Origin: Gammaproteobacteria bacterium
GTDB taxonomy: Bacteria > Pseudomonadota > Gammaproteobacteria > Steroidobacterales > Rariloculaceae
DNA: 7,975 nucleotides
Direction of reading: 5' to 3'
NCBI GenBank assembly: GCA_016927175.1
Contig: JAFGNC010000159.1
Span: forward strand, 1-7,975
The notes under the pieces are model-generated. The model searched no databases. It saw only the letters and a program-made list of their open reading frames with translations, and was not told where the DNA came from. Made by a program: the position numbers and the translations under genes. Of the stretch, positions 1-6,195 are shown in pieces (within the stretch, counting starts at the first letter, position 1; every line of letters starts with the position of its first letter).

Positions 1-663
1 CCGTTCACGCAGGCGGACTCGTCGCTGACGCGGCGCTTCAGCGGCAGCGGCCTCGGCCTCTCCATCTGCCGCGCCCTGAGCCGCGAGCTCGGCGGTGAAG
101 TGACGGTCGCGACGCGCGAAGGTTCGGGGAGCACGTTCACGCTGACGATTCCGGCGGGCGAAGGGCGTGACGACGAGGCCTTCGAGCCGGTGACGCGCGC
201 GGGCACCGCAGCCTCACCGCACGCGACGCCGACGCTGCGCTCGCGCGTGCTCGTCGTCGACGATCACGCCGATATGCGTTCCCTCGAACAGACGATCCTC
301 GAGGAGGCGGGCGCCGACGTGGCGCTGGCCGTCGACGGCGAGCAGGCGCTCGCCGAGGTGGCCGCGGCGGAAGCGCGTTCGGAGCCCTTCACCGCCGTGC
401 TGCTCGACATGCAGATGCCGGTCCGCGACGGCTATTCGACGGCCACGGAGCTGCGTAATCGCGGCTATTCGGGCGCGATCATCGCCGTGACCGCGCATGC
501 GCGCAAAGGGGACGAGCTGCGCTGCCGCGCGTCGGGCTGCGACGACTATCTGAGCAAGCCGATCGAGCGGGCGCGCCTCGTCGGTGTAGTCGCTCACTAC
601 GCGCAGGACGTCGTGCGGGCGGAGCTGAGAGCACAGCGCAGACCGCACGCGCCCGGCGACTAG
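1..663 (+). CDS. Hybrid sensor histidine kinase, C-terminal part (ATPase end plus receiver domain); 5' truncated by window edge
   Basis: Frame 1 is open from the first base, and 220 residues are visible before the TAG. The first residues (PFTQADSS, then GSGLGLSI at codons 15-22) are the F and G2 boxes of a histidine kinase HATPase domain, the part that closes over ATP. After a linker of roughly 30 residues comes a complete receiver domain. It has the acidic pair in LVVDD (codons 87-88), the phosphoacceptor Asp in LLDMQMP (codon 136, bases 406-408), the switch Thr in VTAHA (codon 164) and the conserved Lys in LSKPI (codon 186). The protein would autophosphorylate on a His lying upstream of the window and pass phosphate to its own receiver, as hybrid two-component kinases do. 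No Hpt domain follows, since the protein ends about 34 residues after the Lys. The sensor input is not visible, so the signal is unknown. Family assignment is firm; the start lies outside the window. Confidence 0.95.
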   Translation, partial: PFTQADSSLTRRFSGSGLGLSICRALSRELGGEVTVATREGSGSTFTLTIPAGEGRDDEAFEPVTRAGTAASPHATPTLRSRVLVVDDHADMRSLEQTILEEAGADVALAVDGEQALAEVAAAEARSEPFTAVLLDMQMPVRDGYSTATELRNRGYSGAIIAVTAHARKGDELRCRASGCDDYLSKPIERARLVGVVAHYAQDVVRAELRAQRRPHAPGD

Positions 664-683
664 GAAAGCTCTGCCGGCACGCG

Positions 684-1607
684 CTACAGCACTTGCGCCG
701 CCCGCATCACGGCCTCGCATTTCGAGCGGATCTCGGCCGCGACCTCGAAGGGGTCGCCGTCGACGAGCTCCGCCCGGAACAGCTCGACCGACAGCGGGCC
801 GGCATATTCCTTCTCGGCGAGCTTGCGCAGGATTCGCTCGAGCGGAGCGATCCCGTCGCCCGGTATCAGCCTCCAGTCGTTGTCGATCAGCTCGCGAGGG
901 CCGGACTTCAGGTCCTGGAAGTGCACGTGCGCGAGCTCGCCCGGCTCGAGCAGATCGAGGTCCTCGAACTTGCCGAGACCTGACCAGAAGTGGAAGAAGT
1001 CGAGCATCGGCCGCACGTTCGGGTGATCCGCCTCGCGGATCACCCGCAGGGCCGAAGGCAGCGTCGCGAGATGGGTCGACGTGCGCGCGAACTCGAGCAT
1101 CGCGGTCAGTCCGTGGTCACGAGCGATTTCGCCGACTTCGCGGATGCAGTCCGGCGTCGCGGCAAAATCCTCGGCCGTGACCGGCCGGCCCGTTATCGAC
1201 GGACAATAGATCTTCTCGAGCCCGAGCGACGCGAACTGCCCGCAGCGCCTGCGCCAGGTCTCGAGCGATGCGGCGCGCTCAGGTCCCGGGATCCAGACGT
1301 CGGGCAGCACGGCAGCGGCTGACACGGGCGTCAGATCGAGATCGAGCAGAACCTGCCGTGCGGCGACAAGCGTGTCGCTCCGCAGAAACTCATCGAGCAG
1401 CGTGTCCGTCAGCTCGGCATAACGTATTCCGGCGCGCGCCCAGCCCTCGAGGGAGCCGCGGTAGCCCGCGCCGCGGGACGTGTTCTGGTGGATGGCCAGC
1501 TGCATGGTTCGCGCGGGAGGCGTCTGGGCGTGGAGCGCTCGGCTCCGGACAGCCGCGCTGAGCCCCGCCGCGAGCGGAACTGCGAGCAAGGTGCGCCGAT
1601 TGAGCAT
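684..1607 (-). CDS. Exported sugar phosphate isomerase/epimerase-like TIM-barrel protein
   Basis: A 307-residue protein of the AP-endonuclease-2 / xylose-isomerase-like TIM-barrel family. The ATG at 1607 was chosen because GGAGG lies 5 bases upstream on the minus strand. The resulting N-terminus (MLNRRTLLAVPLAAGL, then LHAQ near residue 28) is a twin-arginine-like export signal with a cleavage site after Ala27; the frame runs further upstream but that part does not resemble protein. The likely metal ligands of this fold appear in order: Glu172 (MLEFA), Asp203 (MLDFFH), His229 (HVHFQD) and Glu275 (LSVELF). This is the Glu-Asp-His-Glu set that binds a divalent cation in isomerases and epimerases acting on sugars or hydroxypyruvate. 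A Tat signal would fit a protein folded with its metal before export. The gene converges on the histidine kinase and diverges from the serine hydrolase. The substrate is unknown; an isomerase, epimerase, dehydratase or lyase activity is possible. Confidence 0.88.
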   Translation of the reverse strand: MLNRRTLLAVPLAAGLSAAVRSRALHAQTPPARTMQLAIHQNTSRGAGYRGSLEGWARAGIRYAELTDTLLDEFLRSDTLVAARQVLLDLDLTPVSAAAVLPDVWIPGPERAASLETWRRRCGQFASLGLEKIYCPSITGRPVTAEDFAATPDCIREVGEIARDHGLTAMLEFARTSTHLATLPSALRVIREADHPNVRPMLDFFHFWSGLGKFEDLDLLEPGELAHVHFQDLKSGPRELIDNDWRLIPGDGIAPLERILRKLAEKEYAGPLSVELFRAELVDGDPFEVAAEIRSKCEAVMRAAQVL

Positions 1608-1845
1608 GTTCGCCTCCGGCCGGCTCAAAGAAAGGACTGCGTCGCTACGATCTCGGTCAAACGGCAGTAGTGCCAGTGCGGATTCGCCGGCGTCCACGAG
1701 CCGCTGCGTTCGCCGCTGCAGCACGATGTCGGCCCTCCCTTCCGGGCGAACCAGCCGTGAGCGGCCGACCCGATTGTCCCGAGGCGGCTGGTGCCGCGCA
1801 ACCCACACGGCTACTCTACCCGCAGAACGACAAAGGGAGACCACC
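1608..1845. promoter_or_regulatory. Divergent intergenic region between the isomerase-like and serine hydrolase genes
   Basis: These 238 bases separate two divergent starts and must hold both promoters. Each gene has a clear ribosome site: GGAGG for the minus-strand gene at about 1613-1617, and AAGGGAG at 1833-1839 for the plus-strand gene. On the minus strand TTGACC (1660-1655) is a good -35 match, but no convincing -10 sits 16-18 bases further on. On the plus strand TACTCT (1812-1817) could be a -10, but no good -35 accompanies it. No strong inverted repeat stands out apart from a CCGGCCGG palindrome at 1616-1623, which overlaps the minus-strand leader. The exact promoters are not assigned. 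Confidence 0.35.
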
Positions 1846-3117
1846 ATGACGGCACGGCACGCGCACCGCTTGCTCCTGACCTCGGCATTCCTGCTCGGCT
1901 TCGTAACCTGCGGCGCCAACGCATTCGACGCGACGAGCCCGGGCGAAGTCGGCCTGTCGGCCGAGCGCCTCGAACGGCTCGACGCTGCGCTCGAAAGTTA
2001 TGTCGAGGACGGCCGCCTCGCCGGCTCCGTCGTGCTCGTCGCGCGCCGCGGCGACATCGCACACCTGCGCGCTTTCGGCGAGCGCGACCGGGAGTCGAAC
2101 AGCCCGATGCGCGAGGACGCGATCTTCCGGATCGCGTCGCAGACCAAGGCGATCGTCAGCACGGCCGTGCTGATGCTGCAGGAACGGGGCGAGCTGCTGA
2201 TCGGCGATCCGGTCGGCAGGTATCTGCCGGAGTTCACCGAGACGACGGTCGCCGTGCCGAAGCCGGACGGCGGTTACGACGTCGTCGAAGCGTCGCGCCC
2301 CGTCACGATCCGCGACCTGCTGACCCACACGTCCGGCTTCGGCTACGGGACGGGCGTCGCGGCCGACGCGTGGGCCGACGCCGGCATCCAGGGCTGGTAT
2401 TTCGCGGACCGCGACGAGCCGATCGGCGACACGATCTCGCGGCTCGCCGGGCTGCCGGCGGACGCGCAGCCGGGCGAGAGCTGGATCTACGGCTACAACA
2501 CCGACATCCTCGGCGCGCTGGTCGAGCGCGTGTCCGGTCAGCCGCTCGACCGGTTCCTCGCCGACAACATCTTCGAGCCGCTCGGCATGAGCGACACGCA
2601 TTTCTATCTGCCTCGCGCCAAGCGCGACCGCCTCGCGAGCGTGTACTCGAGCGCCGAGGGCGGCATCGAGCGGGCCGAGGGTACCGGCTCGATCGGCCAG
2701 GGCGCATACGTCGACGGGCCGCGCGAGAGCTTCTCCGGCGGCGCCGGCCTGCTGTCCACCGTCACGGATTACGCGCGCTTCCTGCAGATGCTGCTGAACG
2801 GCGGCGAGCTCGACGGTGAGCGTTTGCTGAGTCCGAAGACCGTCGAGCTGATGACGACCAGCCACCTCGGCGACGACGTCGAGTTCCGTCCCGGCGAGGG
2901 CTTCGGTCTCGGCTTCTACGTGGTCGAGGACGTCGGCGCGCGCGGCGTGCCGGGCTCGGTCGGGGAGTACGGCTGGGGCGGCGCCTACCACAGCACCTAC
3001 TGGGTCGATCCCGAGGAAGAGCTGATCGTCGTGTACATGTCGCAGCTGATTCCGGCCACCGACATCGACGACCAGGCGAAGCTCCGCGCGCTGGTGTATC
3101 AGGCCATCGTCGACTGA
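1846..3117 (+). CDS. Exported serine hydrolase, class C beta-lactamase / family VIII esterase type
   Basis: A 423-residue protein of the beta-lactamase superfamily (Pfam Beta-lactamase, COG1680 type). The ATG at 1846 follows AAGGGAG with a 6-base gap and begins a signal peptide (hydrophobic residues 9-20, cleavage probably after ANA at residue 26). Longer readings upstream lack protein character. The catalytic SxxK motif is SQTK, with nucleophile Ser98 and Lys101. Further landmarks are LLTHTSGF (159-165), the probable catalytic Tyr215 in WIYGYNTD, and YGWGGAYHS (375-383), where WGG stands in place of the KTG box of true beta-lactamases. This Ser-Lys-Tyr-Trp arrangement is that of EstB-like family VIII esterases, so hydrolysis of a carboxylic ester or amide in the periplasm is more likely than drug resistance. 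A hairpin follows directly after the stop. The native substrate is unknown; penicillin-binding or D-aminopeptidase-like roles are less likely. Confidence 0.92.
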   Translation: MTARHAHRLLLTSAFLLGFVTCGANAFDATSPGEVGLSAERLERLDAALESYVEDGRLAGSVVLVARRGDIAHLRAFGERDRESNSPMREDAIFRIASQTKAIVSTAVLMLQERGELLIGDPVGRYLPEFTETTVAVPKPDGGYDVVEASRPVTIRDLLTHTSGFGYGTGVAADAWADAGIQGWYFADRDEPIGDTISRLAGLPADAQPGESWIYGYNTDILGALVERVSGQPLDRFLADNIFEPLGMSDTHFYLPRAKRDRLASVYSSAEGGIERAEGTGSIGQGAYVDGPRESFSGGAGLLSTVTDYARFLQMLLNGGELDGERLLSPKTVELMTTSHLGDDVEFRPGEGFGLGFYVVEDVGARGVPGSVGEYGWGGAYHSTYWVDPEEELIVVYMSQLIPATDIDDQAKLRALVYQAIVD

Positions 3118-3118
3118 G

Positions 3119-3170
3119 CGAAAGCCGCGGCGCCGGCAACGTCTGTCCATCGTCGTCGGCGCGGCTTTCG
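3119..3170 (+). terminator. Hairpin just after the serine hydrolase stop, candidate terminator
   Basis: CGAAAGCCGCG (3119-3129) and CGCGGCTTTCG (3160-3170) form a perfect 11-base-pair stem starting two bases after the TGA. GCCGG/GTCGGC bases inside the loop can extend it imperfectly. The right arm ends in CTTTCG and no clean T-run follows, so it is not a textbook intrinsic terminator. Its place at the gene end still makes transcript termination or 3'-end protection the likeliest role. Confidence 0.5.
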
Positions 3171-3191
3171 GGTACGGCTCCGAGATGCTCG

Positions 3192-3220
3192 CGGGCCCTG
3201 ATTTCCGAAATCGTGCCCCG
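3192..3220. promoter_or_regulatory. Extended imperfect dyad, candidate operator
   Basis: The core GATTTCCGAAATC (3200-3212) is a 6+6 inverted repeat around a single central C. Further out, CGGG (3192-3195) pairs with CCCG (3217-3220) and C3197 with G3215. In total 11 of 14 positions are symmetric over 29 bases. It lies about 100 bases upstream of the candidate promoter of the three-gene cassette and about 20 bases past the hairpin. A dimeric regulator could bind it, but no such regulator can be assigned. Confidence 0.35.
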
Positions 3221-3318
3221 AGGGCCGGAACCGCGACGCCGCAGCGACGGCCGCACCCCCCGGTTCCCAAGGACTTCCGGTAGAGCGAAGAGCCCGCCCC
3301 ACCGGGCCATCTCAGCGA

Positions 3319-3356
3319 TTGCAGGCATTCGGCGCACCCCATACTATCCTTATAAA
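3319..3356 (+). promoter_or_regulatory. Candidate sigma-70-type promoter of the three-gene exported cassette
   Basis: TTGCAG (3319-3324) and TACTAT (3342-3347) are exactly 17 bases apart. A second -10-like hexamer, TATAAA (3351-3356), follows within the same AT-rich patch, unusual for this GC-rich window. Transcription from either would begin at about 3354-3363 and give a leader of some 35-45 bases before the GTG at 3398. The -35 keeps only the TTG core, so this is a moderate match. Confidence 0.5.
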
Positions 3357-3385
3357 CAAGGAGCGCGCTGCGCATGCGTGCGCGC

Positions 3386-3394
3386 GAGGGGGAA
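3386..3394 (+). promoter_or_regulatory. Ribosome binding site supporting the GTG start at 3398
   Basis: The purine run GAGGGGGAA ends 3 bases before GTG, with its GAGG part 8 bases away. It favours the GTG start over the in-frame ATG at 3374. That ATG has AAGGAG (3358-3363) 10 bases upstream, but this site would lie at or before the predicted transcript start, and the ATG would add eight charged residues to an otherwise standard signal peptide. Confidence 0.45.
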
Positions 3395-3397
3395 GCT

Positions 3398-4423
3398 GTG
3401 AAGATCAACGCAAGCCTGGCGTGGGGCGGCCTCGCAACGGCCATTCTGACCGTGCCTTTCGTCGCCTCGGCGCAACCGAGAGCTTTCGGCGGCGGCTACG
3501 GGCCTCCGCTCGAAGTGGTTCCGCCGCCGAAAGAATTCGCGACGTCCGAGGAGCATTACGCCTATCTTCTGGAGCAGGCGAACGGCGGCACGGAGCATAC
3601 GCTGACCTCGGTACCGCGGTGGGACGGCCTGTGGGTCACGGCCGGCAACACGCATATGGCGAGCTTCATCACGACCGGCAACTTCGATGGCGAAGTCCGC
3701 GAAGGCGTGCTGACGCCGGAGTACGAGGAAGCGTACAAGGAGCGCTGGCGGCAGCAGATCGAGGACGGTCAGGTCCACTACGACCGGCTGAGCCACTGCG
3801 AGCCGCCCGGCATGCCGCGGTTCCTGCTCGAGCCGTACTCGCACGAGTTCATCAACCTGCCGGACCAGTCGTATCTGATCAACGACTTCGGCCCGTCGAT
3901 CCGTCGCGTGCACATCGGCGAGGAGCACAGAAACCTGACAGGCACGCATTCCTGGTACGGCGATACGATCGGGTTCTGGGACGGCGACCGGCTCGTCACG
4001 AACACGAAGTTCCTGTACCCGGCCGACTTCACGCGATGGTCGCCGATGACGAGCAACCAGTTCGAGACCGTGGAGATCTGGGAGCTGAAACGCTATCCCG
4101 ACGGGGTCGAGCGAATCGAGGTTCAGGCGACGTTCTACGACTCCTTTGCGTTCGTGAAACCGGTCAGTGCCGTCTACGCATTCCGGCGCGCGACCGAGCT
4201 CGAGGAGGCGGGATATCGCGTGGCGCACTGGGAGTGCGAGCAGACGAGCAACTCGTTCCTCGATGAGAACGGCCTTACGAACTTTCACCTGCCGGGCGAA
4301 GAAGGTTTCAACGACGGGCGCGGCTCGACGATGTTTCCGGAGCTGCCGGGGCAGTCCCGGGATCCGATCTACAACACCACGCTTCCGACCGCGACGACGA
4401 GCTCAGAAGGAGACGCCCGATGA
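3398..4423 (+). CDS. Exported protein of a conserved family of unknown function, first gene of a three-gene cassette
   Basis: A 341-residue protein that I cannot name. The GTG start gives a standard signal peptide (MKINASLAWGG, hydrophobic to about residue 21, cleavage after ASA at residue 25). The body recalls a family of uncharacterised exported proteins found in Acidobacteria and Gammaproteobacteria. Its landmarks are GLWV (77-80), LTPEYEEAY (105-113), HCEPPGMPR (133-141), PYSHEF (146-151), a YLINDFG strand (159-165), RRVHIGEEHR (169-178), SWYGDTIGFWDGDRLV (185-200) with its paired aromatic-Gly-Asp turns, DSFAFVKPVSAVYAF (248-262) and HWEC (277-280). The repeated short strands suggest a mostly beta fold. 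Two cysteines, Cys134 and Cys280, could form a disulfide. No catalytic set known to me is present. The stop overlaps the start of the DUF6152 gene by ATGA, implying translational coupling and a shared task. It may bind or modify a periplasmic small molecule, but that is a guess. Confidence 0.85.
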   Translation: MKINASLAWGGLATAILTVPFVASAQPRAFGGGYGPPLEVVPPPKEFATSEEHYAYLLEQANGGTEHTLTSVPRWDGLWVTAGNTHMASFITTGNFDGEVREGVLTPEYEEAYKERWRQQIEDGQVHYDRLSHCEPPGMPRFLLEPYSHEFINLPDQSYLINDFGPSIRRVHIGEEHRNLTGTHSWYGDTIGFWDGDRLVTNTKFLYPADFTRWSPMTSNQFETVEIWELKRYPDGVERIEVQATFYDSFAFVKPVSAVYAFRRATELEEAGYRVAHWECEQTSNSFLDENGLTNFHLPGEEGFNDGRGSTMFPELPGQSRDPIYNTTLPTATTSSEGDAR

Positions 4424-4890
4424 CGAAAACGTTCAGCTTGCTGTCGGCCGTGCTTACCGCGGCAGTGCTCGGCGGAACGGCGAACGCCCATCACTCCTTC
4501 TCGATGTTCGACCGCGAGACGGAGGTCGTCACGACGGGCACCGTCGTCCGCTGGGCTTTCAATAATCCGCACTCCTGGCTGTACATCAACGTCGCGAACG
4601 ACGACGGCACGCAAACCCTGTGGAGCTTTGAGGGGTCGTCGCCGACCTCTCTGATCGCCCGCGGCATCACGGGCAGCACGTTCGAGCCCGGCGACACCGT
4701 GCAGCTGATGTTCTGCCCGTTGCGCGACGGGCGCCCGGGCGGCGCGATCGGCTGGGCGAAGCTCGCGGACGGCAGCTTCGTGAACCCGGCCGACGGCGGG
4801 TGCAGCGGCAGCGAAGAAGCCCAGCAGCGCTGGCAGGCGTGGCTCGCGGAAGGCTACACGTCGAGCACGGAAGCGGCGAAGGGGCAATGA
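4420..4890 (+). CDS. Exported DUF6152 family protein
   Basis: A 156-residue small secreted protein recognised as DUF6152 by AHHSFSMFD (23-31) just after the signal peptide, NPHSWLYINV (49-58), the WSFEGSSP segment (68-75) and FEPGDTVQLMFCPLRDGRPGG (88-108). The ATG at 4420 is preceded by AAGGAGA (4407-4413) with a 6-base gap and overlaps the upstream stop as ATGA. The signal peptide runs to about residue 23, and cleavage after ANA would leave a mature protein starting His-His. The family is believed to be a small beta-rich domain without known function. The conserved N-terminal His pair and the His of NPH (His51) could be metal ligands, which is inference. Cys99 and Cys128 may pair. The tail after residue 128, rich in Ala, Gln and Glu, looks peripheral. 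The gene is coupled to the next by another ATGA overlap. Confidence 0.9.
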   Translation: MTKTFSLLSAVLTAAVLGGTANAHHSFSMFDRETEVVTTGTVVRWAFNNPHSWLYINVANDDGTQTLWSFEGSSPTSLIARGITGSTFEPGDTVQLMFCPLRDGRPGGAIGWAKLADGSFVNPADGGCSGSEEAQQRWQAWLAEGYTSSTEAAKGQ

Positions 4891-5456
4891 GCGCAGGCTC
4901 GCTGCCCGTCGCCGGCATCGCGCTAGCGGCTTTCTTCGTCGGCATCGCCGCGGCGCAGGACGTGCCGAAGCTCGAGCCTCAGGACTACCTCGAGATCCGG
5001 AACCTGATCGATGCCTATCCGCAGATTCTCGACAACTGCACGAACAACGGCCGCGATTACGCCGACCTCTTCACCGAGGACGGCACTTTCGGCGTCTCCT
5101 CGACGTGGGGCGGCGGCGGCAAGATCTGGTTCCGCGGGCGCGAGGAGCTGAGGCGGGCCGGCGGCGGCGGCGAGAGCGAATGCCGGCCGCGAATGGAGTC
5201 GGCGGGCTATCACCTGACGATCAACCCGCTGATCACCCCCACGCCGGACGGCGCCAAAGCCGTCTCGACGCTGTTGACGATCGTCAACGACACGGACGAT
5301 CGCGGCGACATCGTGCACTGGGAAGGCGGGTACGAGGATACGTTCGAGAAGACCGCCGACGGCTGGCGTTTCAAATCGCGTCTGCACGTGTGGCCGGAGA
5401 TCGAATGGACCGACAGGCCGGAGGACATGCCGCCGCGGAACCTGGCGGACGAGTAG
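4887..5456 (+). CDS. Exported SnoaL-like / NTF2-fold protein
   Basis: A 189-residue protein. The ATG at 4887 overlaps the DUF6152 stop (ATGA) and begins a hydrophobic leader (residues 8-22) with a cleavage site near AAAQ (21-24). A reading starting at 4800 is longer but runs inside the DUF6152 gene and has no signal. The nearest ribosome site, GAAGGGG, stands only 2 bases before the ATG, so expression may depend on coupling. The mature part fits the SnoaL_4 type of cone-shaped NTF2 fold: EIRNLIDAYPQILDN (36-50), DYADLFTEDGTFGV (57-70), FRGREELRR (82-90) and the closing GYEDTFEKTADGWRFKSRLHVW (148-169). Related proteins are small-molecule isomerases, cyclases, dehydratases or binding proteins. 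Tyr43 and Asp60 lie where some enzymes of this fold place active residues, but no catalytic set can be confirmed. A secreted version coupled to a DUF6152 gene is the noteworthy point. Confidence 0.87.
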   Translation: MSAGSLPVAGIALAAFFVGIAAAQDVPKLEPQDYLEIRNLIDAYPQILDNCTNNGRDYADLFTEDGTFGVSSTWGGGGKIWFRGREELRRAGGGGESECRPRMESAGYHLTINPLITPTPDGAKAVSTLLTIVNDTDDRGDIVHWEGGYEDTFEKTADGWRFKSRLHVWPEIEWTDRPEDMPPRNLADE

Positions 5457-5645
5457 CTGGCGCCCCGGGGCTATTGCAACCGCTACGGCACGCACTCGAG
5501 CGCGGCACCCTCGCCGATCTCGACACCCTGATCACTTCGCACGGCTGAATCGCGCCAGGCGCGGCAGCCCGTGGCACCCGCTGCCCCGACAGCTGATGCG
5601 CCCGAAGAGGCTCCACGGGCGGAAGCCGTTGGCTTGGCCCTCCCG

Positions 5646-5712
5646 AAACTACCTTTTTTAACCCATCATAGTTGCACGATAGGTATGTTTAGGGTAGCTT
5701 TAGCAACTTCTA
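5646..5712 (+). promoter_or_regulatory. AT-rich promoter-like island upstream of the HTH-ABC operon
   Basis: This stretch has several A/T runs (T6 at 5654-5659, then AACCCATCATAG) in a window that is otherwise strongly GC-rich. TTGCAC (5672-5677) followed after 17 bases by TAGCTT (5695-5700) is the best promoter match, with TATGTT (5684-5689) as another possible -10. AGTTGC (5670-5675) and GCAACT (5703-5708) form an inverted repeat that brackets the promoter, and CTACC (5649-5653) mirrors GGTAG (5693-5697). Such spacing would suit repression by the first gene of the operon, but that is inference. Confidence 0.45.
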
Positions 5713-5738
5713 GCCGCCCTGCCGGATTGCCTACGGCC

Positions 5739-6173
5739 ATGTCGCAGCAGTTCTTTTCCGTCGAACAGGTCGCCGAGCGACTCAACCTTCACGTTCGTAC
5801 GGTCCGCGGCTACGTGCGCGACGGGCGCCTGAAGGCCGTGCGGATCGGCAAGCAATATCGGATCGCGCGCGAGGATCTCGAGGCGTTCACCGGACAGCCC
5901 GCAGGCCCCTCCGCGCGTGAAGCCGCGCCGCGCGCGCGGCACGTGGACGTCTCGAGCGTCGTGCAGATCGATGCGATCGGCCCCGACGAAGCGAGCCGCA
6001 TCGCCAACGGTTTGATCGGCGCCGCCAACGGCCGCGGCCAGCACGACGACGCGCTGCGCGTCGATGCCGTTTACGACGAGGAGCGGGGTCGCCTGAAGGT
6101 GATCCTGACCGGCGGTCTGGCTCCCGTCGTGTCGCTGCTGCAGCTCGTCGATCTCTACCAGCAGCAGCGATGA
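5739..6173 (+). CDS. Small excisionase-type helix-turn-helix DNA-binding protein, probable operon regulator
   Basis: A 144-residue protein with an N-terminal HTH_17 (excisionase / MerR-like winged) domain over residues 5-52: FFSVEQVAERLNLHVRTVRG forms the helix-turn-helix, GRLKAVRIG and KQYRIAREDLEAF the wing and closing helix. After a linker rich in Ala and Pro (53-67), residues 68-144 form a second alpha/beta domain (HVDVSSVVQIDAIG, a helix with DEASRIANGLIGAA, then VDAVYDEERGRLKVILTGG and a C-terminal helix). I do not recognise this domain by name; it may be for dimerisation or ligand sensing. The ATG at 5739 was chosen because the HTH starts there; no clear ribosome site precedes it, and the longer reading from 5571 crosses the promoter-like island. 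Despite the family name there is no phage or integrase nearby, so excision is unlikely. Placed first before an ABC exporter, it most likely controls that operon. Confidence 0.85.
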   Translation: MSQQFFSVEQVAERLNLHVRTVRGYVRDGRLKAVRIGKQYRIAREDLEAFTGQPAGPSAREAAPRARHVDVSSVVQIDAIGPDEASRIANGLIGAANGRGQHDDALRVDAVYDEERGRLKVILTGGLAPVVSLLQLVDLYQQQR

Positions 6174-6195
6174 GCGCCGGCGCGCCCGTTTCGCC

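Noticed and set aside
3225..3280. Overlapping inverted repeats (GGAACCG/CGGTTCC and CCGGAA/TTCCGG) as alternative RNA structures of a riboswitch or attenuator
   Set aside because: They lie upstream of the predicted transcript start, the arms are only 6-7 bases with long loops, and such GC-rich repeats are common by chance.
1816..3444. Long open reading frame on the minus strand opposite the serine hydrolase
   Set aside because: It is rich in Arg, Ala and His with no recognisable domain and mirrors the codon bias of the real plus-strand gene, which has a full catalytic motif set and signal peptide.
5462..5471. GCCCCGGGGC palindrome right after the SnoaL stop
   Set aside because: It has no loop and no T-run, so it cannot fold into a terminator hairpin; short GC palindromes are expected by chance here.
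5623..5659. AAGCC-GTT-GGCTT mini hairpin followed by a T6 run, as an intrinsic terminator for the three-gene cassette
   Set aside because: The stem is only 5 pairs and the T-run begins 18 bases after it, too far for an intrinsic terminator; the T-run fits better in the AT-rich promoter-like island.
5739..6173. Excisionase as evidence of a prophage or integrative element
   Set aside because: No integrase, attachment repeat, tRNA or phage gene is present, and the protein is twice the length of a plain excisionase and sits in an ABC exporter operon.
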